NCBI GenBank assembly: GCA_001414485.1
Contig: LLEY01000334.1
Coordinates: 1-23,054 of the forward strand
Origin: Calycina herbarum
Taxonomy: Eukaryota; Ascomycota; Leotiomycetes; Helotiales; Pezizellaceae
Direction of reading: 5' to 3'
Length of the DNA stretch: 23,054 nucleotides
Within the stretch, counting starts at the first letter, position 1. Every line of letters starts with the position of its first letter. Both the position numbers and the translations under genes were made by a program. Positions 9,779 to 21,028 of this stretch are shown in pieces. The notes under the pieces are model-generated. The model was not told the DNA's origin. It saw nothing but the letters and a program-made list of their open reading frames with translations, and did not search any database.

Positions 9779-12700
9779 CCTCTCTGAAGAATTTTGGCTG
9801 CATTTGCATGCTGCCATCATCATGCTGTAAGCGCCCACCCCTACTGCCGATGTCGTCAGATTTTGTGTAACTCACGAAAGACTGTACGTAGAAATCCCTT
9901 CTTTTTCGCGAGTTTTCGGTCCTACCCATTGTTCGCCCATTAAACCTTTGACAGTCATATATACCACCCTAGTCGAACTCCCAGAGGCTCAAGAACCTAG
10001 TCACCCTAGTATCTGGGACGACACAATGCATTAATGCATTAGCACTATCAACCTCCTTCAACAAGTCACAAAGGTGCGGTGACATTCTGGACTTCTGCTA
10101 GAGTCTTCTATTGGATTGAAGCGAAGACGCACAATGTCAACTCCCCTCCTTCTCTCCCCCCTCCACCATGCATGCCATATAATCTATGCCGTGCGGACTC
10201 GGCTTCCTTGCAATTGCCATTTCTCGAATTGCGATTACGGCACGCTCCATAGAAAAAGCTGTCATCCGCGTCTGCATCTCACACGACAGAGGGGGCCGTA
10301 CCGCTTAATGCTCACTACCTTAACACCATCCTGTTATGGCCATTCTCTCCACCTGGTCTGCATCGTCCAAATGTATTCCATGCTCAAGGTATCATTATAT
10401 CTCAAAGGATTGCAGAGTTGCAGAGAGGGTTTGGATTTGGAGCAGGTTGAAGGGTTGACGAATTAAGGAGGGTATCGAATTCCTACTTCGGTGGAGGATC
10501 TCCCGAAAGATGCTTCAGTCGTTCGTTTGTTGGGCGGCCAACCCGCTCGCTAACCGTACTGTCTTCGAGTACGGGCAACCCCCTCCATGGCCGTCGACTC
10601 CTTCCTTTTGGGATAAGAATCCAACATAATAGTACCGGGCCCGCCGTCGCAACCTGTTGAGGAGTCATGACCTCTTTTTGCTCTCTCCCCCCACACCATT
10701 TCCCACGAATGACGAAAGGCATGCGTCTCGTACTGCGCTTGAATCACACTCAAGCCTTCCTTACAGGACAAGATTTAGCCAGTTTTCCCTCCACGTAACC
10801 TATCCTTTCTCGCAAAGTTCACCACAAGATGGACGCTTCTTCCTAACGGCCTTCCAGAGCGTCGGGACTTTCCAGCACAATCTCATCTTTGTCAAATCTG
10901 ATAGCGGCACAGACAGTAGTTTCTTTGCGAGTGCAACGCTCCCCCATCTCCCACGTCTTTCCCACGTTCCCCCCTCTTTTCCTCGCCCATCTCAAACACC
11001 CCCAAAGCACCGGCTCAAGATCCGCGGGCAAACTCAATCTCGGCCGCAATCAGTGGTCGGGTAGGGGAAGGGGGTGAAGGAACGGTACGTTGTAATCAGG
11101 CCTAGGGGAAGAAAACCCTGACCGATATTTCGGGATTTTCGGGATGCTGCAACTCGTTCAGACAGGCCGAGAAGTGCCCCCTCATCGCTCTTCGATCCGG
11201 ATGCCCTAATCTAAGATCCCGAAGATCTGGATCGGGCCACTCAAAGGCATGCCGTGTGACACAGAGATCTTATTTGCAGACCGGTATCTGCCTTTTCTCG
11301 GTTTCGGTGTGGGGTGGGACTGCAGGAGCTAGTTTCTCTATTAATTTTAGGATGTTGTTGGTGTTGTCTGGGGAAGCTTCCTGGATGGTTACCAGCGGCG
11401 GTTCAAGCGCGAAGCTCGTTCCCGACCATATGTGGGTGCTTTGGCTTTTCATTTGTTATCTCGGTGCTTTAATCTTTTTTACTTTCTTTTCCTTGACGTT
11501 GTATCTTGCCAGGTTTTTCGCTTCTTGATGGTTGTTTCGGGAATAGGAAGGCTTGGTTGTGTAAGTGCAGTGCCGAGCCGAGAAGCTGCAACAATTTTGA
11601 TAGGAGGATCTCCGAACCGTTTCCCAGTGGCAACACAACCAAGCAATGACGAGAGGGACCGAGGCAAAGAAGACGGAATTTGATCTCTCAATATTCGCAA
11701 AGCGGGGGTATCTCCTTAATCCCTTCTCAAACTCTCTTTGGACATCAACAGACTCAACCAAAACCTCACATCGAACACACATCCAACAAATCCCATCAAC
11801 TCTAGCTCGCCCCTCTATCCCTTAAAATCACATACCGTAACCAGGTACTCGGGATTTCACCATCCACACTGCTTTCTCCCTTTTGGCTTGCAGCCATGTA
11901 TGGAGATGTAACATCCGCTCGATAAAGTATAGGCCTCCTACATTTCCCCATTTCCCCATATTCAAAAACCAGGATCTTCCCAGCCCATCCTTCATCTTCA
12001 AATCAAAGAAAGCCGTAGTGTAACTCCCTCCCCATAAATCGCAAAAAGTGCAATATAAAAATGGCAGCAAAGTTGAGGGGGGGAGAAGCAACACGATATG
12101 CAACTTCCCACCTCCCCCGCGATCCGGGAAAACAAATTTTCCCCACCGGCGGTCGAGGTGGGATTGGCGTTACGAGCTATCGGATTCTTGTCTCTTGACC
12201 AAGGGGATTTGTTCTGCTTAAGCATGTTTTGTTTTGGAAAGGGGTGTGGTCCCTTGGTCCGGGAACTAAGTAGAAAAAGAGGAGGGTGTAACGGTAGAAC
12301 CCCCCTTGTTCGTTGCACATTGTACTGCCACACGAAAACTTTTGATAGGCTCCAGATGGGAATTTGATCTTTGTTGGGTTGAGAGGCCTTTTTTTCTTTT
12401 CGCCATGTTCGTTTCTGAGAGCTTCTTGTGGTAATGCTTGGTTTGTTGTCTATGCGAGTGCGCAACGGGTTGGGCTGAAACTTCTTTCTTGGTGAGTATA
12501 GGTTTGGTTGGTTGGGGAGGAGTGAAGATGAAATGGAGATTGGTACCAGATTGATTTGAAGTATTGAGTTTTTTTGGGGGGCTTTTTGTTCGACTTGGTA
12601 TGTACAACATGACAAACTTTCGCTCTCTAGCTAGCTGAAAATATGAGTGTCATTTTTCCCGGTCGAGGTTTGCAATGCTTCGTGAAGGATGCCAAGGTAA

Positions 12701-13277
12701 GCCAGGAAAAAGCTCTTCTTTCATACACAAAAAATAGAACACAAACACAATGATTCCCATCCAATGAGTAGCCCAGACCGTAATCCCCTTTCCAATTTAC
12801 TCCACATTTCCCAGAGAACAAGAAGAAAAACACCGTTACACCGTAAGCTGTCCCGTTACATACATCTTTCCATCCATCCCTCTCCCTGTACAATGTTGAT
12901 TTTGGAGGGATGAAGTAAAACAAATCGAGGGTGGTGCTGTATCCCAACTATCCTCATGTAACGTAAACCCCTAAGACAAGACAAAAAATAAGAGAAAGTT
13001 CGCCGATTTGTGCCCCCCAAAAACCCCGAGCCTAACCTAAACCCCCACCTTAACCAAAGACCGGGAAAAACCTTGAAACCCCAGGATCACTCCTATTCTT
13101 CTTTATTCTAGATTCGATTATTTGTTTTCGCGCTTTTTTCGGGGCGGGGTTTTTGTATGTTTGTTTGTTGTATGTGTTGTGAAAGTATGTGTGAGAAAAT
13201 TTGTGGTAGATATGTTGTAGAGCAAGTGGATGTGTTATTTGAAGAGCTGAAATTTCTGATCGAGACGCTTGATGGTC
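9779..13277. other. Intergenic stretch, no supportable gene
   Basis: Only short, low-complexity frames are present. 10100-11060 and 11700-11830 are C/T/A-rich, like fungal leaders or promoters, but no start codon opens a credible protein. 10025-10040 is a perfect 16-bp palindrome (AATGCATTAATGCATT). The part from about 13080 to 13277 probably holds the 3' UTR of the minus-strand gene at 13278. Confidence 0.45.
10025..10040. repeat. Perfect 16-bp palindrome
   Basis: AATGCATTAATGCATT equals its own reverse complement and is also a direct repeat of AATGCATT. It could be a dimeric factor's binding site or simply chance. No gene start is near. Confidence 0.4.
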
Positions 13278-13626
13278 TCATGCTTGGATCCATGTTGGTT
13301 TGATAGCTGGTGCACGACAATCGCCTAGAAGAAAAATGTCAGTATGTTTAGTCTTGTCATAGACCTATCCGTGCAATGAAATCATATTTCGAGGGCCGGA
13401 ACGTTGCGGATCCAGGGAAAACTAACCACACCGTTCATCCAATCTATTTTCTCGAGTTAGCTTGATGTTCAGTGGGGTTGGAAGAGAAAAAGGGTACGAA
13501 CCGGAATTCAATTGCAACAACTGACGGTGGACATCGTATGTGTGTCGTCTCGTAAGTAATACACCATGCTCGAACTGTCCATCTGACGTGTCCGCATCGG
13601 AATTCGACCTGTGTGTAGTTACACAT
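13278..13626 (-). CDS. Small conserved fungal Cys-rich protein, three exons with a 17-nt microexon
   Basis: The exons are 13626-13502 (ATG), 13443-13427 and 13324-13278 (TGA). They total 189 nt and encode 62 residues. Exon 1 reads MCNYTQVEFRCGHVRWTVRA and continues through WCITYETTHIRCPPSVVAIE. Exon 2, 17 nt, supplies RLDERC and the first base of the next codon. Exon 3 supplies GDCRAPAIKPTWIQA. Intron 1 (13501-13444) has a GTTCGT donor, CTAAC branch and TAG acceptor; intron 2 (13426-13325) has GTTAGT, CTGAC and TAG. Cysteines at 2, 11, 22, 32, 47 and 50 with the CGH and CGDC motifs suggest metal binding, which is inference. I recognise the pattern (CGH, W-C, RCPPSVV, RLDERCGDC) from short uncharacterised proteins in many Pezizomycotina; no function is known to me. 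Without splicing the frame runs into an unrelated end (FVPFFSSN). Confidence 0.85.
13427..13443 (-). other. 17-nt microexon of the small Cys-rich gene
   Basis: The exon is bounded by AATAG before it and GTTAGT after it, and keeps the frame: CG|A TTG GAT GAA CGG TGT G|GC. It supplies the RLDERC part of a conserved motif completed by GDC in the next exon. The family resemblance of the joined protein is the main support. Confidence 0.8.
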
Positions 13627-15020
13627 GATTCCTTTTCTCAGTTTCTTCGATCGTGGGTAACTCCAGAGGCGGGTTTTCGCTCTCTCTTGAGTGAAAATTT
13701 TTTGAAGGTGGGAGGCAGGGTTGGGGTGACCGTGCAATAGGGTTTAGTTGGGAAGAAAAAAGAGTTCGGTGCTAAGATGCGGGATGCGTGAAAGGCGTTG
13801 TTTTGAGTTTATTTTAGGTCTGTTCTGTTCTGCTCTGCCAGAGAGAAACGAGTGTGAGAAGTGAGGGGTTGAGTAAAGTAGTGGGGTGGTTTGTTGATGT
13901 GAAGTGAGAGTGAGAAGCTTGTTGTCTAACGATAGGGAAGAGGTGAGAAGCGGGGCTACTATTGCAAAACGATGGATGGAGTTTGAGACGGATTGAAAGA
14001 CGTGAGGTGTTGTTGTGGATATCGAGTCTGTTGAGAATTTGTGGGTTTAGGGTTTTGATGGAGGGACAGCAATGTAAAGGTAGTGGAGGTAGTGTGGAGG
14101 TGTGAGGGATATGCATGCATATATGCAGTTGAGTTGAGCGTGCCGGGTGGTGGTGGTGCGGTCCAGAACTATGGATGTACCTTGGACTTTGCTTTGAGGA
14201 CAAGAGCAGAGGCCCTCCTCATATGAAGTGCAGATGCACCCCTCGATTCGATTTGGGGTTCCACCCGGCTGATTCACCTCGACGAGAGAGAGGACCTTGT
14301 CCCTTTTTCGGTCTGTCTCCATCTCCAGCGACGGGGTAAGGTATAGGTCGGTATGGGTCTCGTTATTTCGCCAGGGAGGGGCCATGCAATTGGTAAGTTT
14401 TGGGATTGGGATTGGGATTGGTATGCCATGGGCCATGAGTGGAAGGAAATAGTGGATTACGACCGTGTGTGTTCATAAAAGAACAGGACAGGGGCAGTCC
14501 TCGAGCCTCGCCTCGAATTCCTGGGGTGCAGTACCTCCGTACCAGCCCCAGAGCAGGGCATCCAGCTCGCCTCAGATTGCTGGGACAGATTGGGAGCCGA
14601 GGACTTACTTACTGTACAGCACTGCTGAGTGTTGTGTTGTGGGTTAGGTTAGGCACAACATGATCGGCCGCTGGACAGCGAAGAACTTGGCCAGATAAGC
14701 AACTTTGCTTGTCGTTGGGCCGCATTCTGACGAGCTGGAAGGAGGAGGATGGTGATAGAGTGTACGTATTCCAAAGAAGTACTACATGCCAGGTTTGATA
14801 TGAGTTGTCCACGCACACCTTCCGAGGCCATATTAGCAGCTCTGTTACGATGGAAAATGAGCTTTTGTCCGGCTTCTGCCAGAGAAATGGCTCGAAAAGG
14901 ACAAGTGGTAATGTGCAAAAGATAAAGGAGGGTACGGAGAAACTTGCGGAAATGTGTGCTCGAGTAGACTCGCTGACGCATTGCCATAGGGGTGTAAAGG
15001 ACTAAACGAGTTAGGTCAGT
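13627..15020. promoter_or_regulatory. Upstream region of the small Cys-rich gene
   Basis: On the minus strand, 13630-14200 is rich in C, A and T with little G, typical of a fungal promoter and leader. The long frames there are low-complexity (runs of H, P, S, T) and are not credible proteins. 14109-14122 is a perfect palindrome (ATATGCATGCATAT), and 14402-14419 holds three GGGATT units. Nothing gene-like is seen in 14440-15020. Confidence 0.45.
14109..14122. repeat. Perfect 14-bp palindrome
   Basis: ATATGCATGCATAT equals its reverse complement. It lies about 480 bases upstream of the small Cys-rich gene's start codon, so a regulatory role is possible but unproved. Confidence 0.4.
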
Positions 15021-15104
15021 CTGTTCGGCGGTTTACTTCGGAGGCCACCTGTGCTGGTTTTCTGTTCGGCTGTTTACTTCGGAGAAGCGAAGCCACCTGT
15101 GCTG
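15021..15104. repeat. Imperfect tandem duplication, two copies of 36 and 43 bp
   Basis: Copy 1 (15021-15056) and copy 2 (15062-15104) both run from CTGTTCGGC through GTTTACTTCGGAG to GCCACCTGTGCTG. They differ by one substitution and by a 7-base AAGCGAA present only in copy 2. Five bases separate the copies. Confidence 0.75.
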
Positions 15105-18100
15105 TGGATATCAAGACTCGAGACAGGACAGGGGTTTCTGTAAAATGCCCGCTTGGAGGCGTGGTGAGCTTGATCGCCGAGATTCAGGGGCTCCCCTTAT
15201 TCAATGCCCCCCTTGATGCCCAATGCTCCTCAACTCGGCTCTCTTGGCATTTCTCGCTCTCATTCTCTGCCCCTCTCTCTTCACCACTCTCTGGCCTCTG
15301 AAGCCCTCATCATCATCGGCTTACCGGCTCACGGCAAGGAAATGGAGGGCACCACCGACCTTGAAGGCTGCAGGCAGTGCAGTGGGGATGCATGTGCAAG
15401 TCAGTGCAGTGCAGCAAATAGTGTACTTACTGTAGGCTTGCATAGGATGTGCATCCAAACCTAACCGGCATTCATCTGCTTGCTGCTGATCGATATCACC
15501 GTTGTATAAACCTTCACTCAACCTCTACAAGTACCGAACATGTACGAAGTACCGCCCAGCTGCCATCTGATCACCAATCACTTGCTATCGTTCCCGTTTA
15601 AACAGCAAAAGAGTTCCCCATTCCACAAAACTCGAACCATTTTGAGTTCACTTCTGACTGCTGGGCAGGATTAGACTAGGACAGGCCTCGAGCAATCAAA
15701 AGCATCGCCCGGGCCTACCAAAACCTGAGGCGAACAACCTGCGGGGGTAAGGAGTACAAGTTCCAGGGACCAAAAGACAACCTCTACAGCCCACTCATCG
15801 CATGGCACCTCGCAAGATCGTCAGAAAAGATCATCTCACATCAAGCATGAGCAAGGAGCAAGGGACATCATACTCCCGCCCGGTATGTGACAACTTCCGT
15901 CGACAAGCAGAAACTGGAGATGACTTCAGGTTCTCTCTCTGTTCATACCGGCTAAGTTATTTCTTACGTATGAAATAGCGAACTTCCAGTATAAGCCATG
16001 CTGACAGCTGCAACGGGCCGACCCTGCTCATACCCATGAGACACACATTCTGTCTTCGTACTTGTCTCTCTCTGGTTGTCGAAAAAGACTAGTAAAACAT
16101 CCAACATCGTCGATCGAATCCTGGCATCCTGAGTGGAGAAGACAGCGCAAAGCCTTCAAAAAGACCCAGCTTACGAAGTAGAATGACCCGGAGAGCGCGA
16201 GACCAATGGGTGGGTGGATGTCGTACGATTATTATTTTGTATGGATCTATATCTCGCTTCCAAAGATCGAGCCAAAATGGAATTGCGGAACGAGTGCCCG
16301 CACCCTCGATTCCTTTTCTGCTGCGCTGATCCGAATTGATCTAAGCCCTCTTCTCTTCGGCGGAATCCCCCTCACAGGATTGAAGACATTTTATATCCGA
16401 AGACACCGTACAGACTGTTCTTTCAATTCACCCTAAAAAAAGGATAAATGAGCACTGATTTTACGTTAACCCAAACTCACTTGAAACCATCATTTTGGTG
16501 ACAAAACTTTATGATGACTGTAAAAAAGCCCTATAACTTTAAACAGGGGTAATATACTTTCACGGTGATTTGACCGAATAGTTTGTAGGGAAGGTGATAA
16601 GCTGTCGACAAGGTCTATGTGGTGTTCCATGGTATGACATGTAAGGCATGGCCAGGGTTGTGGTTGTTTGGTTATTATTGAATAATAAGACTAAATCCGT
16701 CTGAACACATTTTCAATTGCACTTCACGAACCGCTCCAGAATTTTAAGAACTTTGCAGGCCACATTCAGCATCGCGATGAATCGGAGCGTTGCCATCTTA
16801 TCGGTGCGCCCGAATAATTGTTGGGAGGATCCATATCAGCCGTAGACTATCTTGGCTGGCCGCTTGCGATATAAATATCCAAGTGCCAAGCGAAGGGTTG
16901 ACCATCTTAATTCTGCCGGCACTTAATTCATTAATCTCGGCACTCGTTAAAGGGAGGCAGAGCTGGAGCCGGTTGTGGATTCCAAAACGTCATGAGATCG
17001 TCCAAGCCTTCGTTTCATGACACAAGGTTCTCTTTTCTTTCCAACTTCCTAGCATCATTACGCTATCTGGCCGAGCAGTACTTTAGTTGAGTAGCGTCTT
17101 TATGTTTTCTTACGAATTTTGGTCATTTGAGGATTCCAATTTTGAGTCTCGAGCTCAAATTCGTGATCCGCTACTCCGCACTCGAGTGAGTGACGAATTT
17201 GACGTTTCGGCAGGCAATGCCAAAGGAGAAATTCATCGCCATCAACATGAATATCAGTAACAGTTAAGTCGTGTGCATCCAGCACGAAATCACTCCTCGC
17301 ATCGTCCAACAACCCATTCTTTAACTCAAGCATGGTATTCAACCGGGTACTTTCACTACAGCTTCTGTCTCCAACTACGAAAGAATGTTTCGATTTTTTT
17401 TAAAATAAACAACAGGCATGTTTATCACTCCTTCTCGGCAAAGACTGGAAAGATCATCCTGCGACACCACCCCAAAATCATAAAACATCAACGGCGAACA
17501 CGCTCTTTCAAGCTAGAGGCCCGTGATCCACAAACGTCTCGAAAGTTCCTCGAGGCAAGTGCTCCGCCCCCTTGGAAAGATTCTCCCTGGCAGTCACTTG
17601 AATGTGGGGCATCCTTACCATGGTCTCGGGGCGCCTAAGTTCAGCTTTCTCAGCTTTTCACAGCGCGCAAAAGAGTACCACTGGTGTCTTACAATATAAA
17701 TAATGTCCGAGGTAAACAAGGGTCATTTGATACGCCGATCTAGTGCAACTACGAAGTATCTACCATTTTTCTTCATTGGGATGGAAAATGCGGAGAAAGA
17801 AATGCAGAGACAAGGTTGACCTTGCGAGCAGAGAGCTGTCAAACTCTGCCATGGTGCCGAAAAACAATGCGAAAATATGCTTTGAGTTGATGGAAGATCC
17901 CGCTACCGGTAGTCAACCATTTTCTACGGATTACGGAGGATTCAAATTCATTTTGATACTCATATCAAAGGACCAGAGATATAACATGAACAACCTCATG
18001 TTGCACCCGCACAGGTTGCTCGAAGCGGCAGGACCCAGCTACCAAGTATGGAGTACTCCAGAGGTAACAGTAACATCGTCGTATCTTGTCAAACTTCCCT

Positions 18101-20308
18101 CACATGAGGCTTGAGCAGAATCGGCTGCTTGACAAACTCCACAAGTCCCAGAACCAAGGAGAGAGGAAGAACCGAGACAAATCCCTCGGAGAGAACGATG
18201 ATGGAGCGAGAACTATCAAACAATTCGACACATCAGTTACGAGTTACAGAGTGGCTGGTTCTTTTGCTAGGGTTCACCTCGGTTCTGCAGTAATTATTTC
18301 ACCACAGGGCCTGTAAGAAAAGTGCAAAAAGAAGAATCCCACGATCCAATGAATCCACTAACAGCCACGAGGATCCAATTTTCAAGAACTACCCCTGGTG
18401 ACTTCTCTTTGCCCGTGAATTGGCCGTTTTCATCACCAACACGTGGGCACCAACCGGCGTGGGGGATCGTGGGATATTTCCCGAAGGAACAGAAGAGGCC
18501 CTCGAATTTTGATCCAATCGAGAAGGTGCGTTTCTTGGAAAGGGAATCATACAGCCTGTGATTTGCTTTTTGGTGTTGGTTATCTTTCATTGTGAATCCA
18601 CTTGAGATGGGGAAAAGCCGTTGCGTACTCGGGATTTTCCCAAAGACATTTCGAAACGAACAGAAAGTCTATTTTGCTTCCTTTCCTGATTTGGTCTTCT
18701 TATCATTTGGAATTCGGAGGCCGATTTCTTGGAGTCCAAAGAGAAGATTGATGCCCAACGAAACAGAGTTTAGGGGAAGATTTCGGGTTATTCCGCTTGG
18801 GACGCCAACCTCTTGTCGACCCGACCCTCTTGTCTAAACACAATCAAGCCGCTAAACAACGGTTTTCAACATTTGCGAAGACAAGGCGAAACGAACCATC
18901 CTCGGTGTTCCACACGAGGTTCGCATGCTCTGTGTCGATAGAAATATTTAACCCCCACTCGGAGCGTCAGCTGTACGCGTGGGGTTGACACATTCAATCC
19001 AACACCAATCTAGCAAAGCACTCCCTCCCCTTCCAAAGAAACTCTCAATGTTGCATTGCCGAAACCCAAAGCCAAAAAGCATACAAGGACTCTCAAGGGA
19101 CCACACCGACAATCCACAAACTTCGGGGCTTTGATATCTGATTGTGGGGGTCTTGATAAATGCCAAAAGTTAATTCATCCTGGTACCACCGTACCAAGCA
19201 GAGCACCCCCACGATGTTGCATTGAAGAAGTACCGTACCAAAGGAAGTCCAGCCATATTCTCCGAGACCAGACCGTATTAAGTAATTAACGGTGTTGCAG
19301 TGCATGCTTACCATGAATTAACAGAGCATTTATCGATTTCTGAGTTCGAAAATGGTGATGATTGACTTCGGTGAAGTCACGCTGTTCTATTGCAGCTTTG
19401 GTGTGTGAAATGACCGTAGGTACCTCCGTAACTTTAGATGAGAAGGCCTTCGGATGATGAATTGGAATTGAGGGCAGCCACCAACGGGAAATAAATCGGT
19501 TGACCCAATCACAAATAGGAGAGTACGCAATATGCAATAATAGTCACAGGCGCTTCGCGCTTCAACTGGAGGCTTCAAGCCTCCCGCAAGACAAGAACCG
19601 GCTTGTACTTGATTGGAGAACGAAGATAATTCATCACAGCCAACGAGGAAACAAAAAGAAAGAACTTTGTCTGCGTATGTGAGAGACAGAAAGATAGAGT
19701 GCAAAAAAGGAAGAGAACAGTAGAAGAATGAATGCCTTAGAAACCTCCAACTGCCGATGGCTCCCGCCGTAAGACTACCACGTAAGAACGGATATAAATC
19801 CATTTTGATCACAGTCGCAATCCGTAACTTGTTCGCTGGTTCGTGCTTGAAATTTGATACACAATTGCAATAATACATCATGAATATACATTTCCAACGT
19901 CTTCATTGAAAAGTGAGCGCTCCATCCCAAGTAGAAAATATACGAGACAACTCACATCCTGGCAGAAGAAGAACAACAATAGAAAAAGAGGCACCTTTTA
20001 ACAGGAGGTACACGAAATGAGCAAACCAAAGGTCAAACAAACAAAAGAACCCAGCAGACTAACAAGCCCAACTCACAAATAAACAAAAATGGCTCATCCC
20101 AACGAGGGGGTCCGTACCATGGAGGGTCAGTAAAAGCACTCGCTCCCCAACAACCCAACTTCCTCTCGACCCAGAAACAAAATGTGAACACTTAAATGAC
20201 GTGCTAACAACACAAAATCACAAAATCCTACGGAGTGTTTATCTTCTCCTGGGAGTTCCCCAACACGCCATTACAATCTCCCGCAATCTTCCCCACCACT
20301 ACCCACGA
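15105..20308. other. Gene-poor stretch, no supportable gene
   Basis: No frame over about 120 codons and no recognised protein appears. The least noise-like frames are at 17333-17100 on the minus strand (DLTVTDIHVDGDEFLLWHCL) and 17776-18114 on the plus strand (ICFELMEDPATGSQPFSTDY). Neither has convincing splice partners. A perfect hairpin GGAGGCTT-C-AAGCCTCC lies at 19568-19584. Several TACCGTACC and TACCTCCGTA-like motifs occur (19182-19195, 19229-19239, 19416-19432). Confidence 0.4.
19568..19584. repeat. Short perfect hairpin
   Basis: GGAGGCTT and AAGCCTCC flank a single C. The neighbouring bases (19551-19560) also contain a GCGCTTCGCGC-type inverted repeat. No gene adjoins it, so no function is proposed. 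Confidence 0.4.
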
Positions 20309-20375
20309 CCCCTTAACTGTGTGCAAGGGTGATTTAGCCGTGAAAATGTCTGTGCGTCTACAGACAGTTAAGGGG
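20309..20375. repeat. 12-bp inverted repeat around 43 bases, next to a G tract
   Basis: CCCCTTAACTGT (20309-20320) is the exact reverse complement of ACAGTTAAGGGG (20364-20375). The right arm runs into a tract of ten G (20372-20381). It could be a tiny nonautonomous element or an RNA stem. No target duplication is evident. Confidence 0.45.
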
Positions 20376-20995
20376 GGGGGGATAGTAGAATAAACCATGT
20401 ATGTTGCAACACTCCGAGATGAATACTCTATATCCGAAAGTCATATCATCATACCATGTACTTAGACAAGATCGAACAATCAACACACGACGCAACATTT
20501 TCCCGTTCTAGACTCGGGCGCATTGCTAAATAAGATCCTCATATTACAGGAATCTTATAGAATCTCAATTTGTAATTTCTAGGTTATATCCAACGAGCTA
20601 CTATTAAAAACTAGTGGGGTCATTATGAGGAGTTTGAACTGTAGACATCAAGAATAGAAGCAGTATTAACTATAGAAATTATGCTTTTTGGATGGAGAGG
20701 GAACATTCCAGCGAGTTCGTGGGGTATCACGTATCAATTTCGTCTTCTATCATTATGTTCACAGCATCTTAAAGTGAGCAGCTTCGAAAATAAACGCTCC
20801 TTCATTCAACAGAAATTCCAAGTCGTAAAGTATAACCATAACCACAGATATCTAGTGTCGCGATTCTAATGTAGAAATTCAAAATTAGAATAGAAAAACG
20901 AAGGGCCTATCTCATTTTAAACCAGCCTTCAGAATGAAAAAAACGAGAAGAATAATAGCCGGTTCCCCTTCTCCTGCGCTTTCGCTTGGAGTCGG
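20376..20995. other. AT-rich stretch before the transposon nest, no gene seen
   Basis: Composition drifts to AT-rich from about 20510. Only one short frame (20681-20869) is open and it has no protein character. An 8-bp inverted repeat, ATTCTAAT and ATTAGAAT, lies at 20863-20891. Part of this stretch may belong to the outer transposon, whose left end I cannot fix. Confidence 0.4.
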
Positions 20996-21028
20996 CGGAA
21001 GCAAGTGCAGGTCGGAAGCAAGTGCAGG
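20996..21028. repeat. 17-bp tandem repeat, possibly at the left end of the outer transposon
   Basis: CGGAAGCAAGTGCAGG occurs at 20996-21011 and again at 21013-21028, a 17-base spacing. It lies about 215 bases upstream of the outer transposase frame, where pogo-like elements carry terminal or subterminal repeats. The matching right end would be beyond the window, so the assignment is inference. Confidence 0.4.

Noticed and set aside
11998..12615. 205-codon minus-strand frame
   Set aside because: It is rich in K, S, N, P and Q from an A/C-rich strand, has no domain-like pattern and no splice context.
14401..14421. GGGATT repeats resembling telomeric DNA
   Set aside because: There are only three units and the fungal telomere unit is TTAGGG; likely a chance microsatellite.
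13814..14436. Two 129-codon minus-strand frames
   Set aside because: They are low-complexity His/Pro/Ser/Thr-rich readings of a C/A/T-rich leader or promoter, with no recognisable protein.
15620..15650. B-box-like GGTTCGAG on the minus strand
   Set aside because: No cloverleaf, acceptor stem or A box could be built, so it is not a tRNA gene.
15802..15978. 58-codon frame starting MAPRKIVRKDHL with a GTATGT after 27 codons
   Set aside because: It is short, basic at the start only, and no second exon could be identified.
17100..17342. 80-codon minus-strand frame, vaguely lectin-like (DLTVTDIHVDGDEF)
   Set aside because: The start is TTG (ATG only at 17333), the match to any lectin family was not convincing, and no neighbouring exons were found.
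17743..18114. 123-codon plus-strand frame
   Set aside because: It begins at a non-ATG codon (internal ATG near 17776), has no recognised family and no splice partners; too weak to call.
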